Assembly (NCBI RefSeq): GCF_002211285.1
Contig: NZ_LOKX01000017.1
Location: 1 to 64,000 of the forward strand
Reading direction: 5' to 3'
DNA: 64,000 nt
Source: Rhizobium sp. R635
GTDB lineage: Bacteria; Pseudomonadota; Alphaproteobacteria; Rhizobiales; Rhizobiaceae
Shown: piece by piece, positions 55,243-64,000 of the stretch
Position numbering within the stretch: position 1 is the first letter of the stretch
Layout of the letters: each line of letters opens with the position of its first letter
The notes under the pieces: generated by a model
Database searches by the model: none
What the model was told of the DNA's origin: nothing
Seen by the model: only the letters and a program-made list of their open reading frames with translations
Position numbers and translations under genes: made by a program

Positions 55243-56394
55243 ATGAAGTACGTCCCTCTAGACCATGTCGCACCGCATTTCCTGCGGGACGCTCAGCCTT
55301 TGCGGGTGGCCTCCCGCAATGAGCGGGATCTTTTGCGACTGATCTGGAAATCGCCCGGCATCGAACGCTCCGACCTGACCGAGCCGCTCGATCTCACCCA
55401 GCAATCGCTGCACAGGATCGTCGGACGGCTCCATGATCGGGGAATGCTCGTCTTGTCGCCATCGGAAAGCCGGCGCCCCGGGCCGCCGAGCCCGGAGCTC
55501 TCGCTCTGCAGGGATTGGTGCCTGACGCTCGGCATCTCCGTGAACGTCGGTTCGATCGGCCTCTGCCTCATGGGGTTCGGAGAACCTCTGGAGAATATGG
55601 AAATTGCCCAGTCGGGATCGTCGCTGGCCCTGGAGATGGAGCGGATCGAAGCGGCGGTCGAAGACCTTCTCGCCCGCCGCGGCGCCAAACGGCGCGACAT
55701 TCTCGGCGTCGGTCTCGCGGTCGCCGGCCACCGCATGCTGGAAACGGCCTTCAATTGCCCGCTGCCGCTCGCGCATTGGTCATTGATCGATCTCGCGCCT
55801 CTGCTCGGAGAGCAGCTCGGCTTGCCGGTCTGGGCAGACAATGTGGCCAGGACCGCGGCTTTGGCGGAGGCGATTTTCGGTGTCGGCCGCGATGTCGCGG
55901 ATTTCGCCTATATCGCTCATCTTCACGGATATGGCGGCGGCCTCGTTTCCGGCGGCATGCCGTTTCGCGGCAGCTTCGGCAATGCCGGCGAATATTCCGT
56001 TCTGTTCGGGCGTCAGGACTATGACGACCGTCCCGCGCTCAGCGTCTTGCTTCGCGACCTCCATGCCAGGGGCCGTCCCGATTTGACGCTGAAGGATCTG
56101 AAAAACGAAAATCTGGTGGAGTGGGACGGCGTTGCCGAGTGGGTCGACCGCGTCACGCCTGCGCACAACCGCACCATCAACGCGATCTGCGCGGTCTTCG
56201 ACCCGGCATTGATCGTTCTTGGCGGCGAGCTTCCGCATTCGCTGGCAAGGATGCTCATCGAAAGGACCGAATTCAACAACCTGCCTCGCCACGGCGCGTT
56301 GCGCGATGTCCCGCGGCTGGCCGTGGCGGAGGTCATCGATGCGCCCGGTGCGATCGGCGCGGCCCTGATCCCCTTGTTCGAGACCGTTTTGTAG
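55243..56394 (+). CDS. ROK-family (NagC/XylR-type) transcriptional regulator, 383 aa
   Basis: A winged-HTH N-terminus (LLRLIWKSPGIERSDLTEPL, LTQQSLHRIVGRLHDRGML) is joined to a ROK sugar-kinase-like domain (ILGVGLAVAGH, VWADNVARTAALAEAIFG, YGGGLVSGGMPFRGSFGNAGE, FDPALIVLGGELP). The cysteine-rich ROK zinc motif (CxCGxxGC) is not present, which is unusual. The start at 55243 is chosen because the earlier frame from 55126 runs through the divergent promoter region; no good ribosome-binding site marks either. No sugar genes are directly beside it. Confidence 0.85.
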   Translation: MKYVPLDHVAPHFLRDAQPLRVASRNERDLLRLIWKSPGIERSDLTEPLDLTQQSLHRIVGRLHDRGMLVLSPSESRRPGPPSPELSLCRDWCLTLGISVNVGSIGLCLMGFGEPLENMEIAQSGSSLALEMERIEAAVEDLLARRGAKRRDILGVGLAVAGHRMLETAFNCPLPLAHWSLIDLAPLLGEQLGLPVWADNVARTAALAEAIFGVGRDVADFAYIAHLHGYGGGLVSGGMPFRGSFGNAGEYSVLFGRQDYDDRPALSVLLRDLHARGRPDLTLKDLKNENLVEWDGVAEWVDRVTPAHNRTINAICAVFDPALIVLGGELPHSLARMLIERTEFNNLPRHGALRDVPRLAVAEVIDAPGAIGAALIPLFETVL

Positions 56395-56408
56395 CGAGGC
56401 GGTGGTGC

Positions 56409-56804
56409 TCACCGCTCGGCGGTGATCGCCCCTTCGGCAATAAGAACCTCATGGGCGGCCTTGAAGGCCTCCAATCCGGCCGGGATTCCGGAATAGACGG
56501 TGGCGTGGAGAAGGATTTCCTTTATCTCCTCGACGCTCACGCCGTTTTGGAGTGCTCCCTTGACGTGCAGCTTCAGTTCCGAAGGTTTCGAGAGCGCCGT
56601 CAGCATCGCGAGATTGAGCATGGAGCGGGTCTTTCGGTCCAAGCCCTCGCGGGTCCAGGTGGAGCCCCAGCACCATTCCGTCGTCAGTCGCTGGAAGGCC
56701 ATCATGAAGTCGTCGGCCCTCTCCATGCTTCTGTCGACATATTCGGCGCCGAGCACGGCGCGGCGCATTTCCAAACCCTTTTCGAAAAGCTCGTTTTCAG
56801 CCAC
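56409..56804 (-). CDS. carboxymuconolactone decarboxylase family protein, 131 aa
   Basis: Length and patterns match the small all-helical CMD family related to PcaC: LEMRRAVLGAEYVDRSMERA, EWCWGSTWTREGLDRKTRSM, LNLAMLTALSKPSELKLHVK, GVSVEEIKEILLHATVYSGI and PAGLEAFKAAHEV. GTG at 56804 is the likely start, since CAGGAG lies seven bases upstream; no ATG is suitably placed. In the pca pathway the enzyme decarboxylates gamma-carboxymuconolactone, but no other pca genes are here, so the substrate is uncertain. The CxxC motif of AhpD-type members is not present. Confidence 0.85.
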   Translation of the reverse strand: MAENELFEKGLEMRRAVLGAEYVDRSMERADDFMMAFQRLTTEWCWGSTWTREGLDRKTRSMLNLAMLTALSKPSELKLHVKGALQNGVSVEEIKEILLHATVYSGIPAGLEAFKAAHEVLIAEGAITAER

Positions 56805-56958
56805 GTTATTCTCCTGGATTGAGAGGTTTCGGAGGGGCAGGTTCAGTGGGGCGACGAGATAGTCAAGGAAAAACATCCGTGATCCGGAACTGCCGACGGC
56901 TCTGCGGGCGCATCTGGCCGAGGCGAGCCGCCGCGGCCAATAATAGGCGGGGCCAGTC

Positions 56959-57501
56959 TCAGCGGCCGTAGGTGACCTCGAGCGACGCTTTAGCGAGCGT
57001 ATTGGCCCTGACATAGAAGCCGACCATGGCGCCAGGCGCCGTATCCGGCAGGGGAAGCTTGTCCACCGACAAGGCATAGACGGTGAACTGATAATGGTGC
57101 GGCGCATCGCCGGCCGGCGGGCATGCGCCGCCATAGCCCGAGGTGCCGAAGTCGGTGCGGCCTTCCACGGCGCCGTCCGGAAGCTTCTTGTCGCCGCTTG
57201 CGCCGGTGGCGATCTTCGAGGCGTTTGCCGGAATGTTGAACACTGACCAGTGCCACCAGCCCGAGCCTGTGGGAGCATCCGGATCGTAGGCCATGATGGC
57301 GAAGCTCTCGGTGCCCTCGGGAGCGCCGGACCAGGCGAGATCGGGCGAAACGTTCTTGCCCGAGCAGCCGAAGCCGTTGAAGACCTGCGCGTCGGCCATC
57401 GGCTTGCCCTGGGTCAAATCGGCGGAGGTGAGCTTCATTTCGGCCTGTGCGGCGGTGGCGCCGAGAAGGGACGTGGCGAGAAGTGCTGTTACGAAACGCA
57501 T
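56959..57501 (-). CDS. YbhB/YbcL-type PEBP (Raf-kinase-inhibitor-like) protein, exported, 180 aa
   Basis: Signal peptide MRFVTALLATSLLGATAAQA. The PEBP core has NVSPDLAWSGAPEGTESFAI, DPDAPTGSGWWHWSVFNIP (DPDxP motif), and GYGGACPPAGDAPHHYQFTV (the GxxGPxPP-type ligand loop). The start at 57501 follows CAGGAAAG. The molecular role of bacterial PEBP proteins is unclear. The AraC regulator at 57540 lies directly upstream on the same strand and may control it. Confidence 0.9.
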   Translation of the reverse strand: MRFVTALLATSLLGATAAQAEMKLTSADLTQGKPMADAQVFNGFGCSGKNVSPDLAWSGAPEGTESFAIMAYDPDAPTGSGWWHWSVFNIPANASKIATGASGDKKLPDGAVEGRTDFGTSGYGGACPPAGDAPHHYQFTVYALSVDKLPLPDTAPGAMVGFYVRANTLAKASLEVTYGR

Positions 57502-57539
57502 TTTGCTTTCCTGCGGTTGATGACGCCGCAGAGCTATCG

Positions 57540-58421
57540 TCACCGGGAAAGCACGTCTGCCCCGCTATGCTCAACTTCTGTCCCGATCCGCTCAAACGGC
57601 TCCGATCCGTTGCGCACATGGCGCGGACTGACGCCAAACCGCTCCTTGAACCGCGCAGCGAACTGGGATGGCGAGTCGTATCCGACTTCGAGCGCAACCT
57701 GCGCCATGGACAGCGTGGTCGTTTGAACGAGGGCAAGCGCCCGGTTCATCCTCGTATCGCTCAGGATTTCGCTGAAGCCGCTATTCTCGGCCGACAGCCT
57801 GCGCCTGAGCGTCGCTTCGCTCATGTTGAACGCGTGCGCCGCATGCCGGAGCGTCCAGCCGAAGGCCGGATCTGTTTCGATCATCTGCCTCAGCCGGTCC
57901 TCGAGCCGGGGGCTCCGGCTTTGGCCGAGCACCGCGCCTGACAGCGCAAACCAGGTGACGAGCTCCATCAGGCGGGCCTTGGCGATGGCGACAGGAAGCC
58001 TGTCCAGATTGCCGGGCTGACAGCAATAGTCGAACAAATCAGCCGCTTCCGCAGGCATGCCGGAAGCGCGCGCGGGAAGAGGTATCGATGGCACGGCAAT
58101 CGTGCCCATGCGGGCATAGGCATCCTCGAACACTTGCCGGGGAACGGGAAGGGCGACGGTCTGATACTGCTGCGGCGCCTTCGGAATGTTGTCCATCGTC
58201 AGAGGCTGATAATCCGGCAGCAGCCCATAGGCGCCCGCCTCGAGCCGCAAAGGCTCGTCGTTCGCGGCGACGAGCTTCGTTCCCGATTGCACCTGTATCA
58301 GCAAGGGGCTCGTATTGACGAGGCGATAGAAACAGGCCCGTCCGCCCTGTCGGATTAAGGCTCCGGTTGGAATGGGAAAATCCTGCTCCATGCTTTCCCC
58401 CGCGATACGATGATGGCTCAT
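57540..58421 (-). CDS. AraC-family transcriptional regulator, 293 aa
   Basis: A C-terminal AraC HTH pair (about 180-270): LRHAAHAFNMSEATLRRRLS, then ILSDTRMNRALALVQTTTLS and MAQVALEVGYDSPSQFAARFKERFG. The N-terminal 160 residues fit a cupin-like sensor. Start at 58421 follows ACGGAGC; a second ATG at 58391 with GGGGGAAAG is equally possible. It ends 39 bases before the PEBP start codon and is probably co-transcribed with it. Confidence 0.9.
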   Translation of the reverse strand: MSHHRIAGESMEQDFPIPTGALIRQGGRACFYRLVNTSPLLIQVQSGTKLVAANDEPLRLEAGAYGLLPDYQPLTMDNIPKAPQQYQTVALPVPRQVFEDAYARMGTIAVPSIPLPARASGMPAEAADLFDYCCQPGNLDRLPVAIAKARLMELVTWFALSGAVLGQSRSPRLEDRLRQMIETDPAFGWTLRHAAHAFNMSEATLRRRLSAENSGFSEILSDTRMNRALALVQTTTLSMAQVALEVGYDSPSQFAARFKERFGVSPRHVRNGSEPFERIGTEVEHSGADVLSR

Positions 58422-58596
58422 AAGCTCCGTCTGCCAGATCGCGAGACCGAAGCCAAGATGGCGAAGACCACAAGGGTTGTTCCGGCGATCCGTGTAGAAT
58501 CTTTCCTGTCAGTCCGCTCACCTTTGCCAATTCCTCAATGAGAGGATTTATCCTTGTCGGCGAATCTCAGCGATTCGGCTTCAGGACCATCAGCCA

Positions 58597-59319
58597 ATGA
58601 CCAGAGCAAGACGCCGCCGCATCATCCGTACCCGACGAACCGTAACCGGGGTCGCCCTCGTCGGAGCGATCTCCTTTCTTGCCGGCATGACGGATGCGAC
58701 CGGTCTTCTGCTGACCGGCGATTTCGTCTCCTTCATGACGGGCAATACGACGCGGGCAGCGCTGGCCTTGAGCGACGGTAATCTCCATCACGCGGCGGTG
58801 CTGGTCTCGGCCATCCTCGTTTTCGTGCTCGGCAATGCGGCGGGCATCGTCGTCTCCCATGTCTCGCAGCGCCGTATTTTCGTGGTGCTCGGCTGCGTCG
58901 GCCTCGTTCTGGCGTTCGCTTCGATGCTGACCATGCGGGACATGCTGATGGTGCGGTTCTACATGATCGTTTTCGCCATGGGCATGGTGAATGCCGCCGT
59001 CGAGCATATCGAAGGCCTGCCGATCGGCCTGACCTATGTGACCGGCGCGCTGTCGCGGTTCGGCCGCGGCATCGGCCGCTGGATCATCGGCGACCGCCGC
59101 CTCGAATGGACGATCCAGATCGTGCCCTGGGGCGGCATGGTCCTCGGCGCGGTCAGCGGCGCCGTCCTGACCAGGCTGGTGGGCGCGCATGCGCTGTGGC
59201 TGGTTTCCCTCTTCGCCATGGCGCTGGCGCTTGCCGCCATGCTGATCCCGCGGCCGCTGCAGCGGCGCTTCAACCATAAGATCGCGCCGCATCGCTCGGC
59301 CGCCCCGCATGCGAAATAG
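58597..59319 (+). CDS. DUF1275 (YoaK) family membrane protein, 240 aa
   Basis: Six predicted transmembrane segments and the family pattern LAGMTDATGLLLTGDFVSFM followed by TGNTTRAALAL. MNAA-type segment GMVNAAVEHIEGLPIGLTYV and TGALSRFGRG are also typical. The N-terminus is very basic. The function of YoaK proteins is unknown. It is divergent from the AraC gene. Confidence 0.88.
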   Translation: MTRARRRRIIRTRRTVTGVALVGAISFLAGMTDATGLLLTGDFVSFMTGNTTRAALALSDGNLHHAAVLVSAILVFVLGNAAGIVVSHVSQRRIFVVLGCVGLVLAFASMLTMRDMLMVRFYMIVFAMGMVNAAVEHIEGLPIGLTYVTGALSRFGRGIGRWIIGDRRLEWTIQIVPWGGMVLGAVSGAVLTRLVGAHALWLVSLFAMALALAAMLIPRPLQRRFNHKIAPHRSAAPHAK

Positions 59320-59412
59320 AACCGTCGCATTCCTGTTACCGTCGAATCGGATAGGAAGGGCCGCTGCCCATCCGCTGCACGCTTTTGCGCGACATGCTTT
59401 AAGGAGTAGGTC

Positions 59413-60201
59413 TTGTTCGTCATTTCGAAGCTTGTCTGGATTTTTGCCCAGCCGCTGTCACTGGCCTTCTTTCTCGTCTTCTTGGCCTTCGTCGCCGGCC
59501 TTCTGCGCTGGCGCAGACTAAGCATCCTCGGTGCGATGGCTTCGGCCCTCATCCTCTTCGTCACGCTCTACACCACGGCCGGCAACCTTATGATGCAGGG
59601 TCTCGAGGAACGGTTTCCGAGGCCCACCGTCGATCCGGATAGCCTGCAATGCATGATCGTGCTCGGCGGCGCTTTCGAAAACGAGGTCAACACGGCGCGC
59701 CATGGCATAGAGTTCAACGCCGCCGCCGACCGCTTCGTCGAAGCCCTGCGGCTCGCGCAGAAATTTCCGCAGTCGCGCATCCTGATCTCGGGAGGCGACG
59801 GCTCTCTCTCGGGTATCTACGAAGGCGATGCGGCGGCATCCGAGCGCTTCTTCCCGCTCTTCGGTGTCGGAAAGGATCGCCTGATCGAGGAGCGGCAATC
59901 GCGCACCACCTTCGAAAACGCCGTCAACACCAAGGAATTCCTGGCGAGCCAGGGGCTTTCCAATTGCCTGCTGATCACCTCGGGGTTCCACATGCCGCGC
60001 TCCGTCGGTATTTTCCGCAAGCTCGGCATCGATATCGTGCCCTGGCCGACCGATTATCGCACCGACGGTCAGGTGAAGCTGGGCTTCGATTTCACCCAGC
60101 CGAACCTCAACGCGCAGAACGTGGCGACGGCGATCCGCGAATGGTACGGCTTGGTCGGCTATTACCTCGCCGGCCGGACTTCGGAGCTCTATCCCCGCTG
60201 A
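59413..60201 (+). CDS. YdcF/SanA-type (DUF218) membrane protein, 262 aa
   Basis: Two N-terminal transmembrane helices (about 5-60) and a DUF218 domain: CMIVLGGAFENEV, RFVEALRLAQKFPQSRILIS, GGDG, ERQSRTTFENAVNTKEFL, LLITSGFHMPRSVGIFRKLG. Related proteins such as SanA and ElyC act in envelope or peptidoglycan precursor metabolism. The start is TTG at 59413, supported by AAGGAG six bases upstream. Confidence 0.88.
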   Translation: MFVISKLVWIFAQPLSLAFFLVFLAFVAGLLRWRRLSILGAMASALILFVTLYTTAGNLMMQGLEERFPRPTVDPDSLQCMIVLGGAFENEVNTARHGIEFNAAADRFVEALRLAQKFPQSRILISGGDGSLSGIYEGDAAASERFFPLFGVGKDRLIEERQSRTTFENAVNTKEFLASQGLSNCLLITSGFHMPRSVGIFRKLGIDIVPWPTDYRTDGQVKLGFDFTQPNLNAQNVATAIREWYGLVGYYLAGRTSELYPR

Positions 60202-60202
60202 G

Positions 60203-60676
60203 CTACTTCTTTGAAATCGTAACGAATTTCGTGCCACGGACGCGCGCCGTCACGATGCAGGGATCGCCCTCGGTACGGTCGCAGAAACGCGGATGCATCT
60301 TCATTGCCAGCACCATGTTGCCGAAGCGCTGGACGAAGTCGTAGCTGTAGATCTGCGCCGTCGCGATCATGAAATAGCCGCCTTCGGCGACCTGCAGATA
60401 GAAATTATAGGTGCAGCCGTCGTCGTTGCATTGCGGCCCTTTCTGCCCGTCGCAGGTCAGCTGGCCTTCGTTGACCACGGCGTCGATCAGCCCGTCATTG
60501 TTGATGTCCTGGCGGGTGATGAAGCCGTCGGCGAATTCGGCCGTCTTGCATTGCTCCTGGAAATGCTTCTTCTCGTAGATCTCCGGGTCGGAGATCAGCG
60601 ATTGCTGGCCGAAGGCGGCAGCGGGCATGACGAGCAGCAGGACGATGTTCAGGACGGCGAGCAGCAGCGTTTTCAC
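60203..60676 (-). CDS. exported hypothetical protein with EF-hand-like loop, 157 aa
   Basis: A signal peptide (KTLLLAVLNIVLLLVMPAAAFG) follows a GTG start at 60676 with GAGG six bases upstream. The mature part has a calcium-loop-like DINNDGLIDAVV, six or more cysteines (QCKTAEF, QLTCDGQKGPQC, DDGCTYNF, RFCDRTEGDPC) and a beta-rich remainder (FYLQVAEGGYFMIATAQIYS). It is likely periplasmic and disulfide bonded. Family not recognised. It is convergent with the YdcF gene. Confidence 0.75.
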   Translation of the reverse strand: MKTLLLAVLNIVLLLVMPAAAFGQQSLISDPEIYEKKHFQEQCKTAEFADGFITRQDINNDGLIDAVVNEGQLTCDGQKGPQCNDDGCTYNFYLQVAEGGYFMIATAQIYSYDFVQRFGNMVLAMKMHPRFCDRTEGDPCIVTARVRGTKFVTISKK

Positions 60677-60847
60677 GGCTTTCCTCTTTTGGATAAGGCT
60701 CCCAATGCATGTCGCCCAAAATTGTACAGCGGTTTCGGGACAACGACATGCATCAAACAAAGACTTCAGCTTTATGGAGCAGCCGCCTTGCGCCGCCCTT
60801 GCCGCCGTGGTTCTTTCGCTAAAATCTCTGCCGGTTCGGGGGACCGC

Positions 60848-61483
60848 ATGTCTCTGCTCGTCTATCTCGATTATGCCGGCATTGCGCTATTTGCCGCAAC
60901 GGGTGCGCTCGCCGCCTCGCGCAAGCAGCTGGACCTGATCGGTTTTCTGTTTTTCGCCATGGTGACGGGAACGGGCGGCGGCACCGTGCGCGATATCGTG
61001 CTCGGCCGTGTGCCGGTCTTCTGGGTGCTGAACCCGGCCTATATCCTTGTCTGCTGCGTCATGGGCGTCATCGTTTTCTTCACTGCCCATCTGCTGGAAT
61101 CGCGCTACCGCCTGCTGATCTGGCTGGATGCGATCGGCCTTGCCGCCTATTGCGTGCTCGGCGCCGCAAAGGGCCTCGCCGCCACCGGCTCGCCGACCAT
61201 CGCGATCGTCACCGGCACGCTGACGGCGACTTTCGGCGGCATCCTGCGCGATCTGATGGCGAACGAGCCCTCGGTGCTGCTGAGGCCGGAAATCTATGTG
61301 ACGGCGGCGCTGATCGGCGCCAGCGTCTTCACGCTCGCCAATGCGCTGGAAATGCAGCTCTATCTGGCATCCGCCTGCGGCGTCGCGGCGGCCTTTGCCG
61401 TGCGCGGCGGAGCCCTGTGGTTCGGCTGGACCTTCCCGACCTACAAGCACAAGCCCGGCCGGCATCCTGATGATGTCATGTGA
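60848..61483 (+). CDS. trimeric intracellular cation channel (UPF0126, YicG/YadS) family protein, 211 aa
   Basis: Seven hydrophobic segments and the duplicated family pattern: DYAGIALFAATGALAASRKQ, MVTGTGGGTVRDIVLGRVPV in the first half and AIVTGTLTATFGGILRDLMA in the second. These glycine-rich GGGxxRD motifs line the pore in TRIC channels. ATG at 60848 follows GGGGGA; the earlier open frame is a shadow of the opposite gene. The ion carried is unknown. Confidence 0.9.
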   Translation: MSLLVYLDYAGIALFAATGALAASRKQLDLIGFLFFAMVTGTGGGTVRDIVLGRVPVFWVLNPAYILVCCVMGVIVFFTAHLLESRYRLLIWLDAIGLAAYCVLGAAKGLAATGSPTIAIVTGTLTATFGGILRDLMANEPSVLLRPEIYVTAALIGASVFTLANALEMQLYLASACGVAAAFAVRGGALWFGWTFPTYKHKPGRHPDDVM

Positions 61484-61495
61484 GGCGGCTGTGCG

Positions 61496-61915
61496 TCAGC
61501 CTTGCTTCGCCCGCAGGCGGATCACCACGTCGACATGGGCGATCTCCATGCCGTCGGGCGGTTCCGGCAGATTGCCGATCGTCAGGTTGCTGACGGGAAT
61601 ATCGAGGACCTCGTTATGACCCTCGATGAAGAAATGGTGATGGTCGGAAACATTGGTGTCGAAATAGGTCTTGGCGCTCTCGACCGCGAGAACGCGGATG
61701 AGGCCGGCTTCCGTGAACTGGTGCAGCGTGTTGTAGACGGTCGCCAGTGAAACCGGCACGCCGGCGGCAACCGCCTCCTCATGCAGTTCCTCGACGGTCA
61801 AATGCCGGTCGCCCTTGGCAAACAGGAGGTCGCCGAGCGCGACACGCTGGCGGGTGGGGCGCAGGCCCGCGCCGCGCAGCCTTACCTCTATTGCGATCGG
61901 GGGTGCACCCGTCAT
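61496..61915 (-). CDS. irr: Fur-family iron response regulator Irr, 139 aa
   Basis: The N-terminal winged HTH (LRPTRQRVALGDLLFAKGDR, LTVEELHEEAVAAGVPVSLA, TVYNTLHQFTEAGL) and C-terminal dimerisation domain with the triple-His haem/metal motif in SDHHHFFIEGHNEVLDIP are characteristic of rhizobial Irr rather than Fur. It represses or activates iron and haem genes under iron limitation. ATG 61915 is chosen as start (GGAG nine bases upstream); TTG 61924 is also open. It is convergent with the TRIC gene and divergent from fabA. Confidence 0.92.
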   Translation of the reverse strand: MTGAPPIAIEVRLRGAGLRPTRQRVALGDLLFAKGDRHLTVEELHEEAVAAGVPVSLATVYNTLHQFTEAGLIRVLAVESAKTYFDTNVSDHHHFFIEGHNEVLDIPVSNLTIGNLPEPPDGMEIAHVDVVIRLRAKQG

Positions 61916-61975
61916 CAAGACCAACTCCGGTTATTCCTGCATAAAGCAATCAGGTTTCTCTTAGCGGTATAACTT

Positions 61976-61994
61976 TTGAACCGCGGCCTTTCAA
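61976..61994. promoter_or_regulatory. inverted repeat between irr and fabA
   Basis: TTGAA-N9-TTCAA lies 60 bases upstream of irr. It resembles an iron-regulatory palindrome but has a TGA-N11-TCA core, not the TGA-N9-TCA of the RirA IRO box, so the assignment is weak. The rest of the 300-base divergent region shows no other clear site. Confidence 0.3.
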
Positions 61995-62215
61995 TAGTTC
62001 AATGGGGACAAGAGCCTGATAAACGCGGCAAAAACGGGCTTCTGACGCAAATAGGTCTGGTCGCGGCCCTAGCCTTCCTGTATGCGACCACCAAATATAG
62101 GCGAGAGCCTGGTCCGGTGCCATGAATGAAGCTGCCTTGCTCGTGCTTCATTTTCTGAAGAACTTGGACTACACGTTCACATCCATCGGCTTCACGCGGG
62201 GGGAAAAGAAACTTT

Positions 62216-62731
62216 ATGACCACCAGACAGTCCAGCTTCTCGTACGAAGAACTCATCGCCTGCGCACATGGCGAGCTGTTCGGCCCCGGCAATGCGCAGC
62301 TGCCCCTGCCGCCCATGCTGATGGTTCACCGCATCACGGAGATTTCCGAAACGGGCGGTGCCTTCGACAAGGGTTATCTCAGAGCCGAATACGACGTACG
62401 TCCCGACGACTGGTATTTCCCCTGCCATTTCGAAGGTAACCCGATCATGCCGGGCTGCCTCGGCCTTGACGGCATGTGGCAGTTGACCGGCTTCTTCCTG
62501 GGCTGGCTCGGCGAGCAAGGCCGCGGCATGGCGCTTTCGACAGGCGAAGTGAAATTCAAGGGCATGGTGCGCCCGCACACGAAGCTGATCGAATACGGCA
62601 TCGACTTCAAGCGCGTCATGCGCGGCCGCCTGGTGCTCGGCACCGCCGACGGCTGGCTGAAGGCGGACGGCGAAACCATTTATCAGGCGGCCGACCTTCG
62701 CGTCGGCCTATCGAAAGAAAAGACGGCCTGA
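62216..62731 (+). CDS. fabA: beta-hydroxydecanoyl-ACP dehydratase/isomerase, 171 aa
   Basis: Introduces the cis double bond in unsaturated fatty acid synthesis by dehydrating 3-hydroxydecanoyl-ACP and isomerising trans-2 to cis-3-decenoyl-ACP. The hotdog-fold catalytic segment [20 protein letters not shown] has H71; the Asp of the site is in [17 protein letters not shown] is typical near the N-terminus. Length matches E. coli FabA. A GGGGGGAAAAG site lies before the start. fabB follows 45 bases later, the usual alphaproteobacterial pair. Confidence 0.97.
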   Translation: MTTRQSSFSYEELIACAHGELFGPGNAQLPLPPMLMVHRITEISETGGAFDKGYLRAEYDVRPDDWYFPCHFEGNPIMPGCLGLDGMWQLTGFFLGWLGEQGRGMALSTGEVKFKGMVRPHTKLIEYGIDFKRVMRGRLVLGTADGWLKADGETIYQAADLRVGLSKEKTA

Positions 62732-62776
62732 ACCGCATTTTCAAGCGGCTGACGAAAACAACAAAGGTTTGATCAG

Positions 62777-64000
62777 ATGAGACGGGTAGTTGTTACGGGT
62801 CTGGGTATCGTGTCCTCGATCGGAAACGACGCGGCCGAGGTCACCGAATCCTTGCGGCAGGCAAAGTCGGGTATTTCCTTCTCCAGCGATTTCGCCGAAC
62901 ACGGCTTCAAGTGCCAGGTTTGGGGCAGCCCCAAGCTGGGTGCTGCGGAACTGGCCGAACTGGTCGACCGCCGCGCCATGCGCTTCCTGTCGCAGGGCGG
63001 CGCCTGGAACCATGTGGCCATGAAACAGGCGCTTGCCGATTCCGGCCTGGAAGAGAAGGATTACGCTCAGAACGAGCGCGCCGGCATCATCATGGGCTCG
63101 GGGGGACCCTCCACCCGCACGCTCATCGAGGCTGCCGATATCACCGTGAAGAACAACAGCCCGAAGCGCATCGGCCCCTTTGCCGTGCCGAAGGCGATGT
63201 CCTCCACCGCATCCGCCACACTCGCCACCTGGTTCAAGATCCACGGCGTCAACTATTCGATCTCGTCGGCCTGCTCGACCTCGGCCCATTGCATCGGCAA
63301 TGCCGCCGAGATGATCCAGTGGGGCAAGCAGGACCTGATGTTTGCCGGCGGCCACGAGGATCTCGACTGGACCATGTCCAATCTCTTCGACGCCATGGGC
63401 GCCATGTCCTCCAAGTACAACGACACGCCCGACAGCGCTTCGCGCGCTTATGACGCCAACCGTGACGGCTTCGTCATCGCCGGCGGCGCCGGCGTGCTGG
63501 TGCTCGAGGAGCTGGAGCGCGCCAAGGCGCGCGGCGCCAAGATCTATGCCGAAATCGTCGGCTACGGCGCAACCTCGGATGGCTACGACATGGTCGCGCC
63601 CTCGGGCGAAGGCGCCATCCGCTGCATGCGTCAGGCTCTTGCTACCGTGAAGGGTGACGTCGATTACATCAACACCCACGGCACCTCGACGCCGGTCGGC
63701 GACAGCAAGGAAATCGGTGCCATCCGCGAGGTCTTCGGATCGAAGATCCCGCATATCCAGTCGACCAAGTCGCTGACGGGCCATTCGCTCGGCGCTGCCG
63801 GCGTGCAGGAATCGATCTATTCCCTGCTGATGATGCAGCAAGGCTTCATCGGCGAAAGCGCCCATATCACCGAACTCGATCCGGAATTCGAAGGCGTGCC
63901 GATCGTGCGCAAGCGTATCGACGATGCGAAGATCGATATCGCTCTTTCCAACTCCTTCGGCTTCGGCGGGACGAACGCCACGCTCGTCTTCCAGCGCTAT
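62777..64000 (+). CDS. fabB: beta-ketoacyl-ACP synthase I, truncated by window end (408 codons present)
   Basis: Condensing enzyme that elongates the unsaturated intermediate made by FabA. The catalytic triad is visible: C166 in [11 protein letters not shown]301 in [12 protein letters not shown] and H336 in [30 protein letters not shown] at the end is the conserved FabB C-terminus, so probably only a few residues and the stop lie outside the window. Start at 62777 with no strong ribosome-binding site, suggesting coupling to fabA. Confidence 0.97.
   Translation, partial: MRRVVVTGLGIVSSIGNDAAEVTESLRQAKSGISFSSDFAEHGFKCQVWGSPKLGAAELAELVDRRAMRFLSQGGAWNHVAMKQALADSGLEEKDYAQNERAGIIMGSGGPSTRTLIEAADITVKNNSPKRIGPFAVPKAMSSTASATLATWFKIHGVNYSISSACSTSAHCIGNAAEMIQWGKQDLMFAGGHEDLDWTMSNLFDAMGAMSSKYNDTPDSASRAYDANRDGFVIAGGAGVLVLEELERAKARGAKIYAEIVGYGATSDGYDMVAPSGEGAIRCMRQALATVKGDVDYINTHGTSTPVGDSKEIGAIREVFGSKIPHIQSTKSLTGHSLGAAGVQESIYSLLMMQQGFIGESAHITELDPEFEGVPIVRKRIDDAKIDIALSNSFGFGGTNATLVFQRY

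Noticed and set aside
62122..62439. Possible upstream peptide overlapping fabA out of frame
   Set aside because: It overlaps fabA by over 200 bases, has no ribosome-binding site and no recognisable product.

Overview
The window reads as a chromosomal segment of an alphaproteobacterium of the Rhizobium leguminosarum/etli type. The support is an rrn operon end with initiator tRNA-Met after 5S, the adjacent blocks rpsA-cmk, tRNA-Ala(GGC) and irr/fabA-fabB, high-GC codon use, and many ABC sugar-uptake and uronate genes. This species-level assignment is inference from gene content; no database was searched.

Layout. 1-630: 3' end of 5S rRNA, a spacer packed with small palindromes, tRNA-fMet, and two partial copies of that tRNA. 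631-5788: a large SF1 helicase and a GNAT-TPR protein. 5944-13298: a minus-strand type I secretion cluster (adaptor, ABC exporter with a long disordered N-terminus, and two large acidic proteins sharing an uncharacterised repeat). 13299-14909: an 825-bp AT-rich regulatory region and a LuxR-type regulator. 15707-21119: a plus-strand polysaccharide operon (UDP-xylose synthase, GalE/Uxe-type epimerase, processive GT2, DUF995 protein, GH26-like hydrolase) resembling the arabinose-containing polysaccharide locus of Sinorhizobium meliloti. The two clusters flank one regulator, so together they look like an extracellular-matrix region.

21186-43714 is carbohydrate catabolism: an orphan solute-binding protein divergent from a LacI regulator with a DUF2264 protein and a hydroxyacid dehydrogenase; a minus-strand operon (two Gfo/Idh/MocA oxidoreductases, a TIM-barrel isomerase, a DUF993 protein); a TetR regulator; a full ABC sugar importer with its own oxidoreductase; a small-molecule kinase and a DMGDH/GcvT-like enzyme; and uxaC-uxuB for uronates. 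Matching candidate TetR operators sit before both the oxidoreductase operon and the importer, suggesting one regulon.

43882-50173 is mostly housekeeping (slyX, rnd, rpsA, cmk, TIGR02300 protein, tRNA-Ala). Where aroA would be expected upstream of cmk there is only a short aroA-like 5' remnant fused in frame to cmk. 50174-52733 is a gene-poor, AT-richer stretch after tRNA-Ala with a tiny phage-like gene, a strong terminator, a GTTC-N7-GTTC motif and an unknown 238-aa protein, probably an eroded island. 52734-64000 returns to core-like genes: secreted esterase, two AraC regulators, ROK regulator, carboxymuconolactone-decarboxylase-like protein, PEBP protein, membrane proteins, irr, and fabA-fabB (fabB is cut by the window end).
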